Origin: an uncultured Rhodospirillales bacterium | GTDB lineage: Bacteria; Pseudomonadota; Alphaproteobacteria; Reyranellales; Reyranellaceae | Reading direction: 5' to 3' | NCBI GenBank assembly: GCA_902825855.1 | Contig: CADECW010000009.1 | Span: forward strand, 8,156 to 72,155 | Length of the DNA stretch: 64,000 bases | Part shown: positions 35,291 to 43,885 of the stretch, one piece after another | Layout: each line of letters opens with the position of its first letter | How positions within the stretch are numbered: the stretch's first letter is position 1 | Notes under the pieces: model-generated | Told to the model about the DNA's origin: nothing | What the model saw: only the letters and a program-made list of their open reading frames with translations | Database searches by the model: none | Translations under genes and position numbers: made by a program

Positions 35291-36058
35291 ATGTCGAGTG
35301 CGGTCAGTTTCGTGTATGCCGGCGTCCAAACGAGTGCTCATCGGGAAAGACCGACCGTCTTGAATGTAGCGACCTGGATGCTGCGGGGGCTTCTCGGCCT
35401 TGGCGGGTCGACCCTCGCCGTCGTCGCTTGGCCGGTAGCCAACGGTGCCTGGCAGGCACAGAAGGCCGATGCGGCATTCTTCGAGTTTCGCACCGGCATG
35501 CAGGTGCGGCTCGATCAGGCCGAGGCCACAGTGACGACGCTGGACCGGGCGGTTGCTGCCGATCCTGTGGCCGGCCGTCGGATCAGGCGGGCAGAGATGC
35601 TGCTGGCCGCGGCGCTGACACCAGACGTAGGAGCGAGCGACGCGCAGCGCGCGAAATGGCTGAAGCAGTCGCAGGCCGATCTCGAATTCAGCCTTGCCAA
35701 TGCGCCGGCGCGTGGCGTCGCATGGGCCCAGCTCGCTGCCGCGCGACAGGCAATCGACGGACCTTCGGCCAAGGCGGTCGAGGCGCTGATGATGTCGATC
35801 GACACGGCGCCCACGATGGAGGTGCTCTGGCCGAGCCGGCTGCGGCTCATCCTCAACAACCAGCAGTTCTTTACGCCACAGGAGCGCGAACGCGTCGGCG
35901 CCTATGTCGTGACGAACTGGCGCGCCAGCAGCGACAGGCGCTGGGTTGGCGAGGCCATTCATTCGCCGCTGGACGAACTCTTCATCCGCTACTTCCTGCG
36001 TGACGAGCCCGAGGCCCAAAAGGAACTGACGCAATGGCTCATGCGCCTGAAGAAGTAG
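35291..36058 (+). CDS. Membrane-anchored helical protein at the head of the polysaccharide locus
   Basis: A 255-residue protein with one N-terminal membrane helix (about residues 25-48) and an all-helical rest, rich in Ala, Arg and Gln. Repeated helix pairs suggest a TPR-like fold. It overlaps the O-antigen-ligase-like gene by 25 bases, so the two are likely made together; accessory proteins of this look often stand beside Wzy/ligase proteins. I do not recognise a named family. An ATG at 35291 is the only good start. Confidence 0.65.
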   Translation: MSSAVSFVYAGVQTSAHRERPTVLNVATWMLRGLLGLGGSTLAVVAWPVANGAWQAQKADAAFFEFRTGMQVRLDQAEATVTTLDRAVAADPVAGRRIRRAEMLLAAALTPDVGASDAQRAKWLKQSQADLEFSLANAPARGVAWAQLAAARQAIDGPSAKAVEALMMSIDTAPTMEVLWPSRLRLILNNQQFFTPQERERVGAYVVTNWRASSDRRWVGEAIHSPLDELFIRYFLRDEPEAQKELTQWLMRLKK

Positions 36059-37539
36059 TCTTCGGCAACGACGCGAAGCAACCTGCAAGCCGTCTCCCGG
36101 CAATGGTACGCAGTTTGACCACCTGGCTGTTGACGGTTGCGTTCTTCGCGGTCGTGGCGCTGGCCGCGCTGCCCATGGGCGCGAACCGCGACTGGGCATG
36201 GGCGCCGATCGCCGTGTTCATCGGCTTGTTGGCGGTGGCGGCCGCCGCCGGCCTTGGGCCGCGCAGGGGTTTCGACATGACCGAACGCGAACGTCTGCCG
36301 CTGCTTGCCTTGATCGCCTGCTTCCTCGCGCTCATCCTGTTCGGAGTGTTCCAGATGGCGACGTGGGCCCCGTTGTCGGGCAGCGCCTGGTTCTACGAGA
36401 GGGCAGCGCAACTGCTCGGCAGCGCGCATGCGCCGGTACCCGCTCTCGCAATCGAAGCTTCCCGCAATACGCTGCTGAAGTGCCTGACCTGCGGCGCCAT
36501 TTTCCTGATGGCGCGCGCACTTTGCCACGATCGCGAACGCGCGCGGCTGCTGCTGATCATGTTCATCGCCGGCGCCCTCGTGGTGGTCGGCTATGGCTTA
36601 CTCATGCAGCTTCAGAACAATTCATGTTACGTCGGCAGCTATCTCAAGAAAGCCGGCGCCTATCAGCCATTCAACGACCGTTGCCTGATGTCGGGGACGT
36701 TCGTCTCCAGCAATTCGTTTGGCTGCTATTGCGGCATGGCCCTTGTGGCCGCAATGGCACTGGTGTTTGCCAGTCGGCGACGCTCCGGGGACATGCCTTA
36801 CGACTACGTCGAGGAGGAGAGATTCGTCGCCTCCGTGACCGGCTTTCGGCTGACGATGCTGGCGGCTTGCATGCTGTTTCTGGGCGGGCTCCTTTTCTCC
36901 GCATCACGTGCGGGCCTTGCCGCAACATTGGCAAGCTCCGGCGTGCTTGCAGTGCTGATGCTGCGCGGCCGCTGGCATTCGCGACCAGGCTTGGCGCGCC
37001 TGTTCGTGGCAGGAGTGATCGTCGTCGGCCTGGTCGTCCTGGCAATCGCCGGCAATACCATCGTCGACAAGATAGCCCGCGCATCCGATGGCGGTGACCG
37101 CATCCGCATCTGGCTCGCCGCCCTGCAGGCGATCAGGATGTCGCCCTGGCTGGGTTGGGGCCTCGGCAGCTTCGCTGATATCTATGCCGCCCTGCAGCCC
37201 GATGGGTTGCCGATGGCCAACGATCTTGCGCACTCCACACCCTTGGAGACGATGGTCGAGATCGGCGTACCGATGGCCCTGTTCGGTTACGCCGTCGTCC
37301 TCATCCCGTGCGGTGTAGCGCTCTTCGGCGCGCTGGCCAGGCGACAGGAGCACCGTTACCTGCCCGGCGCCGCCTTCGCGATTGCCTTGATACCGATCCT
37401 GCATTCCATGGTCGATTTCAGCCTGCAGATGCCTGCCATTGCTTTCGTCGTCAGTGCGCTGCTTGGCCTAGGCTGGACCCAGACGTTCAGCGCACTGGCG
37501 CGAACCACATGCCGCGACAAGCCTGGGCAACAGATTTGA
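36034..37539 (+). CDS. O-antigen ligase/polymerase family membrane protein
   Basis: A 501-residue polytopic inner-membrane protein with about eleven hydrophobic segments and a large periplasmic loop near residues 115-230. The Wzy_C/O-antigen ligase signature region is around residues 340-400: GGDRIRIWLAALQAIRMSPWLGWGLGSF, then AHSTPLETMVEIGVP. It probably polymerises or ligates polysaccharide units on undecaprenyl carrier in the periplasm. ATG 36034 overlaps the previous gene; ATG 36103 would also keep all membrane segments. The gene ends before an AT-rich promoter-like region. Confidence 0.85.
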   Translation: MAHAPEEVVFGNDAKQPASRLPAMVRSLTTWLLTVAFFAVVALAALPMGANRDWAWAPIAVFIGLLAVAAAAGLGPRRGFDMTERERLPLLALIACFLALILFGVFQMATWAPLSGSAWFYERAAQLLGSAHAPVPALAIEASRNTLLKCLTCGAIFLMARALCHDRERARLLLIMFIAGALVVVGYGLLMQLQNNSCYVGSYLKKAGAYQPFNDRCLMSGTFVSSNSFGCYCGMALVAAMALVFASRRRSGDMPYDYVEEERFVASVTGFRLTMLAACMLFLGGLLFSASRAGLAATLASSGVLAVLMLRGRWHSRPGLARLFVAGVIVVGLVVLAIAGNTIVDKIARASDGGDRIRIWLAALQAIRMSPWLGWGLGSFADIYAALQPDGLPMANDLAHSTPLETMVEIGVPMALFGYAVVLIPCGVALFGALARRQEHRYLPGAAFAIALIPILHSMVDFSLQMPAIAFVVSALLGLGWTQTFSALARTTCRDKPGQQI

Positions 37540-37607
37540 TAAACGCACTTTCAGTGCAATTAATATATAGTAAAAGTTTTTGGATATATGTAGTAAAACC
37601 TTTTGGG
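37540..37607 (+). promoter_or_regulatory. AT-rich probable promoter/operator region before the sugar transferase gene
   Basis: This stretch is much richer in A and T than the rest of the window. It has an inverted repeat GCACT-TTC-AGTGC at 37545-37557, then two direct repeats of the form ATATA(T)(G)TAGTAAAA..TTTT at about 37563-37580 and 37584-37604. No gene fits here. It probably holds the main promoter of the downstream exopolysaccharide genes and binding sites for a regulator. Confidence 0.45.
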
Positions 37608-37737
37608 TACATGGCGTTGCAGTAGCCAATCCGGCTTGCCGCACCGCGCCGAAACGGGGGAGGGCGCAGGCTTGCGCAGAGCAATTCCGGTGGAGCCAGA
37701 TGCTTCGATAGGGCATCGGGAGAATGGCACATCGACG

Positions 37738-38988
37738 ATGCGGTCGGCACCGCAACGCTTCCTCGAGACCTGGATCGATACTGTCGTCGGCTTCCTGTTC
37801 TGTGTGGTGCTGCCCATTCCGGTCTATGCCACCAGAGAGCCGTTTGTTGGTGGACTGGGCGGCACGGAATTCACCATCATTTCGACAGCGGTTGGCTATT
37901 CGGTGGTATGGCATTGCGGCCGACGACTCGACGCCTTTCCGCGCGCGACACTGCAGGGCAACCTTGGCTACGTCGCGCCCGTCGCCGTTCTGACCTACGC
38001 CCTGATCGCCGTCATCCTGTTGTTGTCGCGCATCGACTACTCGCGGGTCCAGTTCTTCGGCTCGGGCGTTATGACGGTGATTTGGATGGTAAGCGTCGCA
38101 GAGCTCCGGTCGCGCTACCTAGTGCGCAACTATGCCGTGATCCCGCGCGCGTCCATTGCCGATATGCCGTCGCTCCCGGCATGCCGGTGGCTCGACTTCG
38201 ACGATGTGCAAAGGCGGGACATCAGGGTCGACGCCATCGTCGCCGACCTCGGCGCAGGCCTGAATGAGGCCCAGCTCGCAGCACTGGCCGATGCGGCAAT
38301 CGCTGGCGTGCCTGTGCTCGACCGGCGGTACATCGTCGAGACGATGACCGGCCGTACGCCGCTCGGCGGCTTTACGCCCAACGAATTCGGCGCTCTGCTA
38401 CCGTCTCGTCAGTATCTCGTCATGCGTCGCGTCGTCGAGCTTGGCCTCACGTTGCTGCTCATGCCGATCCTGCTCCCGACGCTGCTGATAGTGGCGCTGG
38501 TCGTCCGGCTGGATAGCCCCGGCCCGATCTTCTTTGTTCAGACGCGTATCGGCCGGCGGGGGCAGCCGTTCCCCATGGTCAAGTTCCGCACCATGTTCCA
38601 CGGCGCCGTCGGCCCGAGCTTCACCGCGGCCGGCGATCCGCGCGTCACGCGCATCGGCAGCTTCCTGAGAAAGTCCCGGCTCGACGAGCTGCCGCAGCTC
38701 TTCAACATCCTGCACGGCGACATGAGCTGGGTTGGGCCGCGGCCGGAGGCGGAATCGCTCGAGAAGCGCTACGTGCGTGATATCGAGCACTTCTCGCTGC
38801 GCGGCATCGTTCGGCCGGGCGTTACCGGGTGGGCGCAGATCAACCAGGGCTACGCCCATGAGTCCGACGAAATGCGATCCAAGCTCGAGTACGACCTCTT
38901 CTACCTCAAGCATTGCTCGCTGTGGCTCGATCTTGTGATCGTGCTGCGGACCTTTGCAGTGGTGCTTCGCGGCACCGGCGCACGCTGA
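37738..38988 (+). CDS. Priming sugar-phosphate transferase (polyprenyl-phosphate type)
   Basis: A 416-residue membrane protein of the polyprenyl-phosphate hexose-1-phosphate transferase family (WcaJ/PssY-like), which starts polysaccharide repeat synthesis by loading a sugar phosphate onto undecaprenyl phosphate. Four N-terminal membrane helices, a CoA-binding-like central domain, a fifth re-entrant helix (VVELGLTLLLMPILLPTLL), and the catalytic C-terminal domain follow in order. The catalytic domain shows PIFFVQTRIGRRGQPF, KFRTM, LDELPQLFNILHGDMSWVGPRPE and RPGVTGWAQIN. The start is uncertain: ATG 37738, or GTG 37690 adding 16 residues. It is preceded by the AT-rich region at 37540. Confidence 0.9.
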   Translation: MRSAPQRFLETWIDTVVGFLFCVVLPIPVYATREPFVGGLGGTEFTIISTAVGYSVVWHCGRRLDAFPRATLQGNLGYVAPVAVLTYALIAVILLLSRIDYSRVQFFGSGVMTVIWMVSVAELRSRYLVRNYAVIPRASIADMPSLPACRWLDFDDVQRRDIRVDAIVADLGAGLNEAQLAALADAAIAGVPVLDRRYIVETMTGRTPLGGFTPNEFGALLPSRQYLVMRRVVELGLTLLLMPILLPTLLIVALVVRLDSPGPIFFVQTRIGRRGQPFPMVKFRTMFHGAVGPSFTAAGDPRVTRIGSFLRKSRLDELPQLFNILHGDMSWVGPRPEAESLEKRYVRDIEHFSLRGIVRPGVTGWAQINQGYAHESDEMRSKLEYDLFYLKHCSLWLDLVIVLRTFAVVLRGTGAR

Positions 38989-39017
38989 GCGTCGCCCGCG
39001 TCCTTGCGATCAGGATC

Positions 39018-40853
39018 ATGTGCGGAATAGCCGGCATCCATGCTTACCTCGCGGTCGCGCCCGCGGTCGATCGCGCTGAGCTGGCGCGCATCAACGACCG
39101 CATGGCCGCGCGCGGGCCGGATGGCCGAGGGCTGTGGCTTGCACCCGACGGCCGGACTGGTTTTGGCCATCAGCGGCTCGCCATCATCGACCTCAGCGAG
39201 GCGGGCGCGCAACCCATGCACAGCGCCTGCGGCCAGTACACCATCGCGTTCAACGGCGAGATCTACAACTACCGCGAACTGCGCGATGAACTGACGGCAC
39301 GCGGCCATGTTTTCCGCAGCGGCTCCGATACCGAGGTGTTGCTGCAACTCTACGCTGATTGCGGCGCCGCCATGGTGCGCAAGCTTCGCGGCATGTTCGC
39401 CTTTGGCCTGTGGGATGCCAAAGACCGCACGCTGCTGCTGGCGCGCGATCCGCTGGGCATCAAGCCGCTCTACTGGAGCGACGACGGGTGGACCGTGCGA
39501 TTCGCCTCCCAGGCCAAGGCCCTGCTGGCCGGCGGCGCCGTTGCCCGCCGTCCCGACTCGGCGGGCATCGTGGGCTTTCATCTCTTCGGCAGCGTGCCCG
39601 AGCCGTTCACGGTGTGGCGCGACGTCCATTGCCTGCCGGCCGGTACGACCTTGACCGTAGATGCGATCGGTCCGGGTAAGCCGCAATGTTACTACGACGT
39701 CGCCGACGCGTTGGGCGAGTGCGCTTTGAAGACAGGATTCGACGCCGATGCGCGCCTTCGCCTCGCTGATGCGGTGCGCGATACAGTGCGTCACCATCTC
39801 GTGGCCGATGTGCCGGTCGCCGTGTTCCTCTCGGCCGGAGTGGATTCGGGGGCGCTGCTTGGCACCATGGCGGGATTGGTGGCGGGATCGCTCACCGCGG
39901 TCACTCTCGCCTTTGCCGAGTTCGAGGGTCTGGCCCTCGACGAGGCGCCGCTCGCAGCCGAGGTCGCGAGGTGTTACGGCGCACGCCACATCGTTCGCAC
40001 GGTGGATCGTGCCGAGTTCGAGGCCGATCTGCCGGCGATCCTCGATGCCATGGACCAGCCGACCATCGATGGCGTCAACACGTGGTTCGTCGCCAAGGCT
40101 GCCCGCGAGGCGGGCATCAAGGTGGCGCTGAGCGGCCTCGGTGCCGATGAATGCTTCGGCGGCTATCCGTCGTTCGTCGACGTACCGCGCAGCGTGCGAT
40201 GGCTGCGGCCGCCGGCGTGGCTGCCCGGCGTCGGTGCGCTTGCCAGGCGTGGCTTGTCGGCAGCGATCCGTGCGGGACTTGGCCTGCATCCCAAGGCGGC
40301 CGGGCTGCTGCAATATGGCGGGAGCTGGGCTGGCGCATATCTGCTGCGCCGCAGCGTCTACATGCCGTGGGAACTCGACGAGCTGCTCGAGCCCTCGCTC
40401 GTGGCGGAAGGTCTGCGCCGGTTGGCACCGATCAGCCACATCGCCGAATCGTTGCAGACGGAGCGTCGGCTCAGCGACTTCGACCGGGTCGCAGCCATGG
40501 AGACCTCGCTCTACATGCGCAATCAGCTGCTGCGCGACGCCGATTGGGCGGGCATGTCCCACGGCGTCGAGATCCGCCTGCCGTACGTCGATCCTTTCTT
40601 CCTCGCCGCTTTGCCGCCGGGCGAGGTGCTGGGACGCGTCAATGCCAAGGATGCCGTAGCCGAGGTTCCCCAGCCCCCGTTGCCGAATGTCATCCGCTTT
40701 CGGGCCAAGACAGGCTTCGTGACACCAGTGGGTCGATGGCTGCGGGAAGGAGCAGGCGAGCCGGCACATGGGCCTGTCGATTTTTCCGCTGCCGCGCGCG
40801 GATGGGCGCGCCGCGTCTGGCAAAGCGGTTGGACGAGCCCCGGGTTGGCGTGA
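39018..40853 (+). CDS. Asparagine synthase (glutamine-hydrolysing)-like amidotransferase
   Basis: A 611-residue AsnB-type protein. The N-terminal Ntn glutaminase domain starts with Cys2 (MCGIAGI) and contains RGPDGRG, GHQRLAIIDLSEAGAQPM and AFNGEIYNY. The C-terminal synthetase domain has the ATP PP-loop FLSAGVDSGALL near residue 275 and ALSGLGADECFGGY. In polysaccharide loci these enzymes probably amidate a sugar uronic acid or amino-sugar acid rather than make free asparagine; this is inference from context. The N-terminal Cys and the ATG fix the start. Eight bases separate it from the next glycosyltransferase gene. Confidence 0.9.
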   Translation: MCGIAGIHAYLAVAPAVDRAELARINDRMAARGPDGRGLWLAPDGRTGFGHQRLAIIDLSEAGAQPMHSACGQYTIAFNGEIYNYRELRDELTARGHVFRSGSDTEVLLQLYADCGAAMVRKLRGMFAFGLWDAKDRTLLLARDPLGIKPLYWSDDGWTVRFASQAKALLAGGAVARRPDSAGIVGFHLFGSVPEPFTVWRDVHCLPAGTTLTVDAIGPGKPQCYYDVADALGECALKTGFDADARLRLADAVRDTVRHHLVADVPVAVFLSAGVDSGALLGTMAGLVAGSLTAVTLAFAEFEGLALDEAPLAAEVARCYGARHIVRTVDRAEFEADLPAILDAMDQPTIDGVNTWFVAKAAREAGIKVALSGLGADECFGGYPSFVDVPRSVRWLRPPAWLPGVGALARRGLSAAIRAGLGLHPKAAGLLQYGGSWAGAYLLRRSVYMPWELDELLEPSLVAEGLRRLAPISHIAESLQTERRLSDFDRVAAMETSLYMRNQLLRDADWAGMSHGVEIRLPYVDPFFLAALPPGEVLGRVNAKDAVAEVPQPPLPNVIRFRAKTGFVTPVGRWLREGAGEPAHGPVDFSAAARGWARRVWQSGWTSPGLA

Positions 40854-40860
40854 CGCGACG

Positions 40861-41952
40861 ATGACAGTCCGGATTCTAGCTTTGGTCGGCGATGCCTACG
40901 GCGGGCGCGGAGGTATCGCGCGCTATAACCGCGACCTCTTCGGCGCGCTGGCTGCGACGGGAGCGGAGATCCTCGTGTTGCCGCGGCTCGGCAGGGTGAG
41001 CGGTGAGGTACTCCCCTCCGGTGTGCAGCAACGGCCTGCCAGGTTCGGGCGACTAAGCTTCTCGCTCACCGCGCTGGGGATCGCCTGGCGCTTTCGGCCT
41101 GTGGACATCGTGTTCTGCGGGCATGTCTACATGGCGCCGCTGGGTGCTTTGCTGGCGCGGCTGCTTCGTGCGCGCTACTGGCTGCAGACGCACGGCGCCG
41201 AGATCTGGCGAGGCCAAAGCAAATTCGTGCGCCTGGCCATCGAGGCGGCAGACCAGGTGACCGCGGTCAGTCGCGCAACGCGCAAGCACCTGCTCGGGTG
41301 GGTCGATCTCGCTCCCGAACGGGTGCGGGTGTTGCCCAACACCGTCAACGAACGTTTTACTCCCGGCGCAGCCTCGCCTGCTTTGCGAGAGCGTCTCCAG
41401 CTGGGCTGCGGCCCGATCCTGCTCGCTGTCGGACGCCTGTCGGCCGGTGAACGCTATAAGGGGCATGAGCTCGTCTTCGCGGCGCTGCCAAGGCTGCGCG
41501 CTCGCTTTCCCGGCATGATCTATGTCGTTGCGGGCGACGGTGACGATCGCGCGCGGCTGGAGGCGTGCGCCAACAGGCAGACGGGTGATGCGTCAGCTGT
41601 GCGGTTCCTGGGTTATGTGCCCGATGAGGACCTGCCCGATCTCTATCGCCTCTGCGATCTGTTCGTCATGCCGAGTTCCGAGGAGGGTTTCGGCATCGTC
41701 TATCTCGAGGCCGCAGCTTGCGGGTTGCGCGTGATCGGCGGCGCGGGCGGCGGCAGCGGCGATGCCATTCCTCTTAGCAGCGTGGGTACGATTGTCGATT
41801 CCACCGACCATGCCGGCCTGGCTGAGGCTGTGGCCCGGCTGCTCGGCCAGGGACGGGTTGACCCCGCTGTGGTCGAGCCCTATCGGCGTTCGCACTTCAG
41901 CGCCGCCGCCCGGCTGCTCCTCGAGCGCCTTCTGGGTCAACCGAGCCGGTGA
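40861..41952 (+). CDS. Glycosyltransferase, family 4 type (GT-B)
   Basis: A 363-residue GT-B fold enzyme. The N-terminal half has the glycine-rich YGGRGGIARYNRDLFGAL loop; the C-terminal half has ILLAVGRLSAGERYKGHELV and the EX7E catalytic motif in SSEEGFGIVYLEAAACG. It transfers a sugar from a nucleotide donor to the growing lipid-linked repeat; donor and acceptor are unknown. ATG 40861 follows the asparagine-synthase stop by seven bases; the frame extending to 40768 overlaps that gene and is not used. It overlaps the next gene by one base (TGATG). Confidence 0.9.
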   Translation: MTVRILALVGDAYGGRGGIARYNRDLFGALAATGAEILVLPRLGRVSGEVLPSGVQQRPARFGRLSFSLTALGIAWRFRPVDIVFCGHVYMAPLGALLARLLRARYWLQTHGAEIWRGQSKFVRLAIEAADQVTAVSRATRKHLLGWVDLAPERVRVLPNTVNERFTPGAASPALRERLQLGCGPILLAVGRLSAGERYKGHELVFAALPRLRARFPGMIYVVAGDGDDRARLEACANRQTGDASAVRFLGYVPDEDLPDLYRLCDLFVMPSSEEGFGIVYLEAAACGLRVIGGAGGGSGDAIPLSSVGTIVDSTDHAGLAEAVARLLGQGRVDPAVVEPYRRSHFSAAARLLLERLLGQPSR

Positions 41953-43166
41953 TGCGCGGCGCCGTCTGCATTGTGAGCCCAGGCAACCTCGCGTCCAATC
42001 CACGCGTCTTGAAGGAAGCCGACGCCCTGCATGAGGCGGGCTATGCTGTCACCGCCGTCGTCTGTGACTATACGGAAGCGCTGCGCGCCTTCGATGACGA
42101 GATTGCGGCCGGCGCACGGTGGAATGTCGTGCGCGTGCCGCGGTCGTCCTCCGAGCGACCGATCGGCATGCTTGCAGGAAGCGTCGCCAAGCTCGCGGGA
42201 ACGCACTTGTCCGTAGCATGGGCGGCCCGAGCCTACGGCGGGCCGGCTGCTGCGTTGACGCGGGCTGCAAGCGGCCTGCCGGCCGATCTCTATATCGGGC
42301 ACTATATCGCCGGGTTGGCTGCGGCCGGCAGGGCGGCCCGGCGGCGCGATGCGATGCTGGGATTCGATGCGGAGGATTTGCACACCGGCGAGGGAACGGA
42401 GCTGCAGGCGCGCATGGTGCAAACCATCGAGGATGTGCTCCTGCCGAGCTGTCACCATGTAACGGCTGCAGCGCCGATGATCGGCAAGGCGTATCACGCC
42501 CGCTACGGCGTCGACCCGGTCACCGTGCTCAACGTCTTTCCGCTCGCGATGGCGCCGACGCAACCTTCAAGCGCCGGGAAGGGCACGTTCAGGGCCTACT
42601 GGTTCTCGCAAACGATCGGCCTGGATCGCGGCTTGCAGGCCTTCATCCAGGCGATGGCGCGTGTGACGACGCGCGTAACCCTCGATATCCGCGGCGGCGA
42701 TCGGTGGGGCCATGGCGACAGGCTGATGGAACTCGCGCGTGAGCTTGGCGTCGCCGAGCACGTCTACATGCTGCCCATGGCGGCGCCGCAGGAGATGGTG
42801 CGACTGGCAGCGGACTACGATGTCGGCCTGTCGCTCGAGACCGATGTCAGTGAGAGCCGCCGCGTCTGCCTCACCAACAAGATCTTCACCTATCTGCTGG
42901 CGGGCGTGCCTGTGCTGCTGAGCAACACCCCCGCACAGGGCGTGCTGGCCCTTGAACTGGGCGTGGCAGCCCATACCGTCTCTCTGGCTGATCCCGATGG
43001 CATCGCCGCAGTACTCGATCGCCTCGCCGCGTCGTCCGGGACACGTGCGGAGGCGCGGGACACGGCGTGGCGCTTGGGACGCGAACGCTACAACTGGGAC
43101 GTCGAGAAAGCAGCACTGCTGAGTTCCGTTGACCGTGCCTTTGCAGGCAGGCGGGTAGCGGCTTGA
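41952..43166 (+). CDS. Glycosyltransferase, family 4 type
   Basis: A 404-residue GT-B type enzyme. The N-terminal VSPGNLASNPRVLKEADALHEAGYAVTAVV has the NPRV-type opening of sugar transferases acting on polysaccharide repeats. The C-terminal domain shows DIRGGDRWGHG, MAAPQEMVRLAADYDVGLSLETDVSESR and a conserved KIFTYLLAGVPVLLSNTPAQ loop that contacts the donor. The EX7E Glu pair is weaker than usual. Substrates are not evident. ATG 41952 shares its A with the previous stop. Confidence 0.82.
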   Translation: MRGAVCIVSPGNLASNPRVLKEADALHEAGYAVTAVVCDYTEALRAFDDEIAAGARWNVVRVPRSSSERPIGMLAGSVAKLAGTHLSVAWAARAYGGPAAALTRAASGLPADLYIGHYIAGLAAAGRAARRRDAMLGFDAEDLHTGEGTELQARMVQTIEDVLLPSCHHVTAAAPMIGKAYHARYGVDPVTVLNVFPLAMAPTQPSSAGKGTFRAYWFSQTIGLDRGLQAFIQAMARVTTRVTLDIRGGDRWGHGDRLMELARELGVAEHVYMLPMAAPQEMVRLAADYDVGLSLETDVSESRRVCLTNKIFTYLLAGVPVLLSNTPAQGVLALELGVAAHTVSLADPDGIAAVLDRLAASSGTRAEARDTAWRLGRERYNWDVEKAALLSSVDRAFAGRRVAA

Positions 43167-43885
43167 CGACCTTGAAACAGCGCCTGGGTGTCTGGCTAAT
43201 CCCTCGAATGCCGGTCAATCCTTGGGTATTCCGTACTTTCCGCGTCGAGCTGAACGCGATGCTTGTGCGGCTGCTGAACAGCATCCATCCCGGCCGCAAC
43301 GCCAGATTGCGCGCGCTGCGTCGGCAGGAGGGCGTCCTTGTCAATGTCGGCTGCGGCCCGTTCGGCCAGGCCGACTGGATCAATCTCGATCTTTTTTCGG
43401 CGCCCGGCGTCACGATGCGGGTCGATTGCCGGCACAGCTTGCCACTGGGTGACGGCGCGGTGCGCGGCATCCATGTCGAGCACTATTTCGAGCATCTCGA
43501 GCCGGCCACGGAGCGTCCGCGCTTCCTCGCCGAGTGCCGGCGCTGTCTGCAGCCGGATGGCATTCTTCGAATCATCGTCCCCGACATGCGGAAATATGCC
43601 GAAGCCTATCTCGCGAACGACTGGGCGATGCTCAACCGGATAGGCTGCGGCGGCGAGCCGCCACAGGTGACCTTCGCCACCAAGTTGGAGGCGCTGAACC
43701 ACGTCTTCGTGCAGGGCGGCGAACACTATGGTGGCTTCGACGCTGAATACCTGCGTCGCACGCTCGAGCAAGCCGGTTTCGCCGACGTCGCACAAGTGGA
43801 TTGGCACGAGGGCCGCTTTCCCGATGGGCCGATCGACCGCGAGCAGCACCGCCTCTATTCGCTGTACATGGAGGCCCGGCGCTGA
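43163..43885 (+). CDS. SAM-dependent methyltransferase (class I)
   Basis: A 240-residue protein with a class I methyltransferase fold: motif I VNVGCGPFGQADWIN, acidic loop INLDLFSAPG, HVEHYFEHLEP (motif IV-like) and GILRIIVPDM. Family members in polysaccharide loci methylate sugars or terminal residues; here the target is unknown. A TTG at 43163 is the first start; TTG 43172 or ATG 43208 are alternatives, so the first ~15 residues are uncertain. It overlaps the preceding stop codon and its own stop overlaps the next ATG. Confidence 0.82.
   Translation: MTTLKQRLGVWLIPRMPVNPWVFRTFRVELNAMLVRLLNSIHPGRNARLRALRRQEGVLVNVGCGPFGQADWINLDLFSAPGVTMRVDCRHSLPLGDGAVRGIHVEHYFEHLEPATERPRFLAECRRCLQPDGILRIIVPDMRKYAEAYLANDWAMLNRIGCGGEPPQVTFATKLEALNHVFVQGGEHYGGFDAEYLRRTLEQAGFADVAQVDWHEGRFPDGPIDREQHRLYSLYMEARR

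Noticed and set aside
38901..40823. Open frame of 640 codons on the minus strand
   Set aside because: Antisense to the asparagine-synthase-like gene, which has all catalytic motifs.
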